Shown here in pieces: positions 62,120-64,000 of a stretch of 64,000 bases of DNA. How positions within the stretch are numbered: the first letter of the stretch is position 1; each line of letters opens with the position of its first letter. This DNA is from Paraburkholderia solitsugae (GTDB lineage: Bacteria > Pseudomonadota > Gammaproteobacteria > Burkholderiales > Burkholderiaceae). The stretch covers positions 1 through 64,000 of the forward strand of contig NZ_WOEY01000110.1 in NCBI RefSeq assembly GCF_013177695.1, given 5' to 3'. The notes under the pieces were generated by a model that searched no databases, was not told the origin of the DNA, and worked only from the letters and a program-made list of their open reading frames with translations. The position numbers were made by a program, and so were the translations under genes.

Positions 62120-63111
62120 ACATCTGGAACGGAGAACACCGGCGCATTTACATGCAGGAAGTCGGCACGCGTGACGGTTTCCAGTCGGAAGGCACGTTCG
62201 TCGAGACGCGCGACAAGATTGCGCTGATCGACGCGCTTTCCGAAACAGGCATGGCGAAGATCGAGGTGACGGCTTTCGTGTCGCCGCAAGCGATTCCCGC
62301 GTTACGCGACGCCGAGATCGTGATGCGTGAGATCGCGCGCAAGCCGGGCGTCGTCTATACGGCACTCGTGCCGAACGTGCGTGGCGCCGAACGCGCGATC
62401 GAGGCGCGCGCGGACGAGCTGAATCTCGTGATGTCCGCGACCGAAAGCCACAACCTGTCCAACCTGCGGATGACGCGCGAGCAGTCGTTCAGTGCGCTCA
62501 AGCAGGTTGCCGCCATCGCGCGCGATGCCGGACTCGCGGTCAACATCTCGCTATCGTGTGCATTCGGCTGCCCGATGGAGGGCGACGTACCGACAGATAC
62601 TGTGATCGAGTGGACGCGACGCTTCATCGAGGAAGCCGGCGCGCAAGGCGTCACGCTATGCGACACGACCGGCATGGCCTATCCGCAGCAGGTCGCCGCG
62701 CTGACGGCGCGATGCGTCGAGCGCTGGCCACAGACCGAGTTCACGCTGCATTTCCACAATACGCGTGGCATGGGACTCGCCAACGTGCTCGCCGCGATCG
62801 ATGCGGGTGCCGACCGCTTTGACGCGTCGCTGGGCGGCATCGGCGGTTGTCCCTATGCGCCCGGCGCCAGCGGCAACGTATGCAGCGAGGAGATCGTGCA
62901 CGCGCTCGAACTGATGGGCTACGACACAGGCGTCGATCTGGGCGCGCTCATCGACGCGTCGAAGCGCTTGCCGGCGCTGATCGGCCACGATACGCCAAGC
63001 CAGATCGCGAAGGCGGGGCGGCGGCTCGACCTGCATCCGCTCCCGGCCGACTTTGCCGCGATCCGCGAGCGAGCCATGCAGCGCGACGCTTCCATTCAAT
63101 CGCGCCCCTGA
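62116..63111 (+). CDS. HMG-CoA lyase-like protein
   Basis: 331 aa. DRE-TIM barrel: EVGTRDGFQSEGTF (usual EVGPRDGLQ), metal-binding His pair in LHFHNTRGMG, and the signature loop GGIGGCPYAPGASGNVCSE with the catalytic Cys. The family cleaves 3-hydroxy-3-methylacyl-CoA thioesters to acetyl-CoA and a keto acid. In this operon a citramalyl-CoA lyase role (giving pyruvate) is likelier than leucine breakdown. Confidence 0.87.
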   Translation: MNIWNGEHRRIYMQEVGTRDGFQSEGTFVETRDKIALIDALSETGMAKIEVTAFVSPQAIPALRDAEIVMREIARKPGVVYTALVPNVRGAERAIEARADELNLVMSATESHNLSNLRMTREQSFSALKQVAAIARDAGLAVNISLSCAFGCPMEGDVPTDTVIEWTRRFIEEAGAQGVTLCDTTGMAYPQQVAALTARCVERWPQTEFTLHFHNTRGMGLANVLAAIDAGADRFDASLGGIGGCPYAPGASGNVCSEEIVHALELMGYDTGVDLGALIDASKRLPALIGHDTPSQIAKAGRRLDLHPLPADFAAIRERAMQRDASIQSRP

Positions 63112-63197
63112 CATTCTTTACTTTGCTGATTTAACTGGCCATTGCTCGCAGACGATCCAAGAAAGCGTCGAGGCAACGTCCTTAAGGAGACACCATC

Positions 63198-64000
63198 ATG
63201 CAAAACACCCACATCGCTCAGCCGCCGAAAACACGCTGGTACGACGGTCTGACGAGTGCGCACTGGCGCGTGCTGCGAGGCGCCTTCCTCGGCTGGATCT
63301 TCGACGGTTTCGAGGCGCTCGCGCTCGTGGTCGTCCTCGCGCCGATGCTCAAATCGGTGCTGACGCCGGCCCAGGCCATCTCGACGCCCGTCTATGCGGG
63401 CGGCGTGATCGGTATCACCTTGCTAGGCTGGGGCGCGGGCGGCATGGTCGGCGGCATTCTCGCCGACTACGTCGGGCGCAAACGCATGATGCTGTGGTCA
63501 GTATTCCTCTACGCATTGTTCTCAGGGCTGACCGCTTTTTCCAACACCTTTACCGTGCTGTGCCTGTTGCGATTTCTCACCGGGCTGGCGATGGGCAGCG
63601 AATGGAGCACAGGTGTCGCGCTGGTGTCGGAGACCTGGCCGGAACATGCCCGCGCCAAGGGCGCCGGCTTCCTGCAGTCCGGTTTTGGCTGGGGCACGCT
63701 GCTCGCCGCCGTGGTGTGGTACCGGCTTGCTTCTGTGCAACCACTGGGAGCGGACACGTGGCGTTTGATGTTCATCGCCGGTGCGCTGCCCGCGTTCTTC
63801 GTGCTCTACCTGCGTCGTGGGTTGAACGAATCGGAAAAGTGGAAACAGGCCGTGAAGGAACAACGCTGGAACGCGACCTCCGACGAGGCTATCCGGTACA
63901 CGTCGCGACCTGGCAAGCAGAACGCCCGCCCCTTTACGCTCAAGCAACTGTTCACCGAGCGCGAAGCGCTTCGCCGCACGCTGCTGGCGACGGTCCTGTC
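63198..64000 (+). CDS. MFS organic-acid transporter, cut by the window edge
   Basis: At least 267 aa from ATG 63198, with AAGGAGA ahead; no stop before 64000. It opens MQNTHIAQPPKTRWYDGLTS; the first helix carries GWIFDGFEALALVVV, and the MFS loop is GGILADYVGRKRMML. About six helices are seen, followed by the charged central loop. It resembles the sialate/aromatic-acid symporter branch and probably imports the substrate of the operon just upstream. Confidence 0.87.
   Translation, partial: MQNTHIAQPPKTRWYDGLTSAHWRVLRGAFLGWIFDGFEALALVVVLAPMLKSVLTPAQAISTPVYAGGVIGITLLGWGAGGMVGGILADYVGRKRMMLWSVFLYALFSGLTAFSNTFTVLCLLRFLTGLAMGSEWSTGVALVSETWPEHARAKGAGFLQSGFGWGTLLAAVVWYRLASVQPLGADTWRLMFIAGALPAFFVLYLRRGLNESEKWKQAVKEQRWNATSDEAIRYTSRPGKQNARPFTLKQLFTEREALRRTLLATVL

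Overview
The window reads as a chromosomal segment of a Burkholderiaceae bacterium, most likely Paraburkholderia or a close relative. The evidence is high GC coding, gram-negative trimeric porins of the Burkholderia type (signal peptide followed by AQSSVTLYG), a tetronate-catabolism cluster like that of Cupriavidus, a full C-P lyase operon and many LysR/IclR/GntR/LacI/AraC-controlled catabolic units. This is inference from gene content; no rRNA, tRNA, CRISPR or phage was seen.

Layout. 1-6.3 kb: an alpha/beta hydrolase, a complete IS4-family insertion sequence with intact inverted repeats and an 8-bp target duplication, an orphan OmpR-type response regulator, a DUF535 gene, a DUF2917 gene and a small secreted protein. 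6.8-8.0 kb: a 3-oxoadipyl-CoA thiolase. 8.5-14.1 kb: denD-otnI-otnC-otnK-ltnD plus a FadR-type regulator, which together would turn D-erythronate and L-threonate into dihydroxyacetone phosphate. 14.4-20.6 kb: a sugar-acid unit (LacI regulator, MFS carrier, RraA-like aldolase, IlvD/Edd dehydratase) with paired palindromic operators, and a divergent IclR gene. 20.7-22.9 kb: an M20 amidohydrolase with a divergent LysR.

22.9-31.4 kb: the phosphonate region, phnN-DUF1045-phnF facing phnGHIJKLM. It lacks the transporter PhnCDE and the cyclic phosphodiesterase PhnP; the 2H-phosphoesterase-like DUF1045 protein may fill the PhnP step. 31.4-34.7 kb: a glycosyltransferase, an LPG-synthase-like membrane protein, and a lipoprotein / secreted protein / lytic transglycosylase cassette. 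34.9-37.9 kb: a PotD-like periplasmic binding protein translationally coupled to a Cache-HAMP-GGDEF protein, with no transporter, so probably a ligand-sensing c-di-GMP module.

38.6-48.0 kb: two related modules of polar-amino-acid binding protein plus M14 deacylase, the second with HisQMP-like permeases and ATPase, and between them an orphan MetQ and a porin. They suggest uptake and deacylation of an N-acyl amino acid. 48.1-55.9 kb: a DUF1254 protein, SDR, M24 peptidase-like protein, a porin broken by one in-frame TAG, an acyl-CoA ligase, and a divergent AraC regulator. 56.4-57.6 kb: a DUF4239 membrane protein and an entericidin. 57.7-64.0 kb: LysR, LeuCD-like hydro-lyase, CaiB CoA-transferase, HMG-CoA-lyase-like lyase and an MFS carrier running off the right edge, which fits a C5-dicarboxylate (mesaconate/citramalate-type) pathway.

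A recurring feature is short degenerate tandem repeats (mostly 8-13 bp units, often 11 bp) between genes or at gene ends: about 2833, 22899, 29880, 32251, 33934 and 38311.
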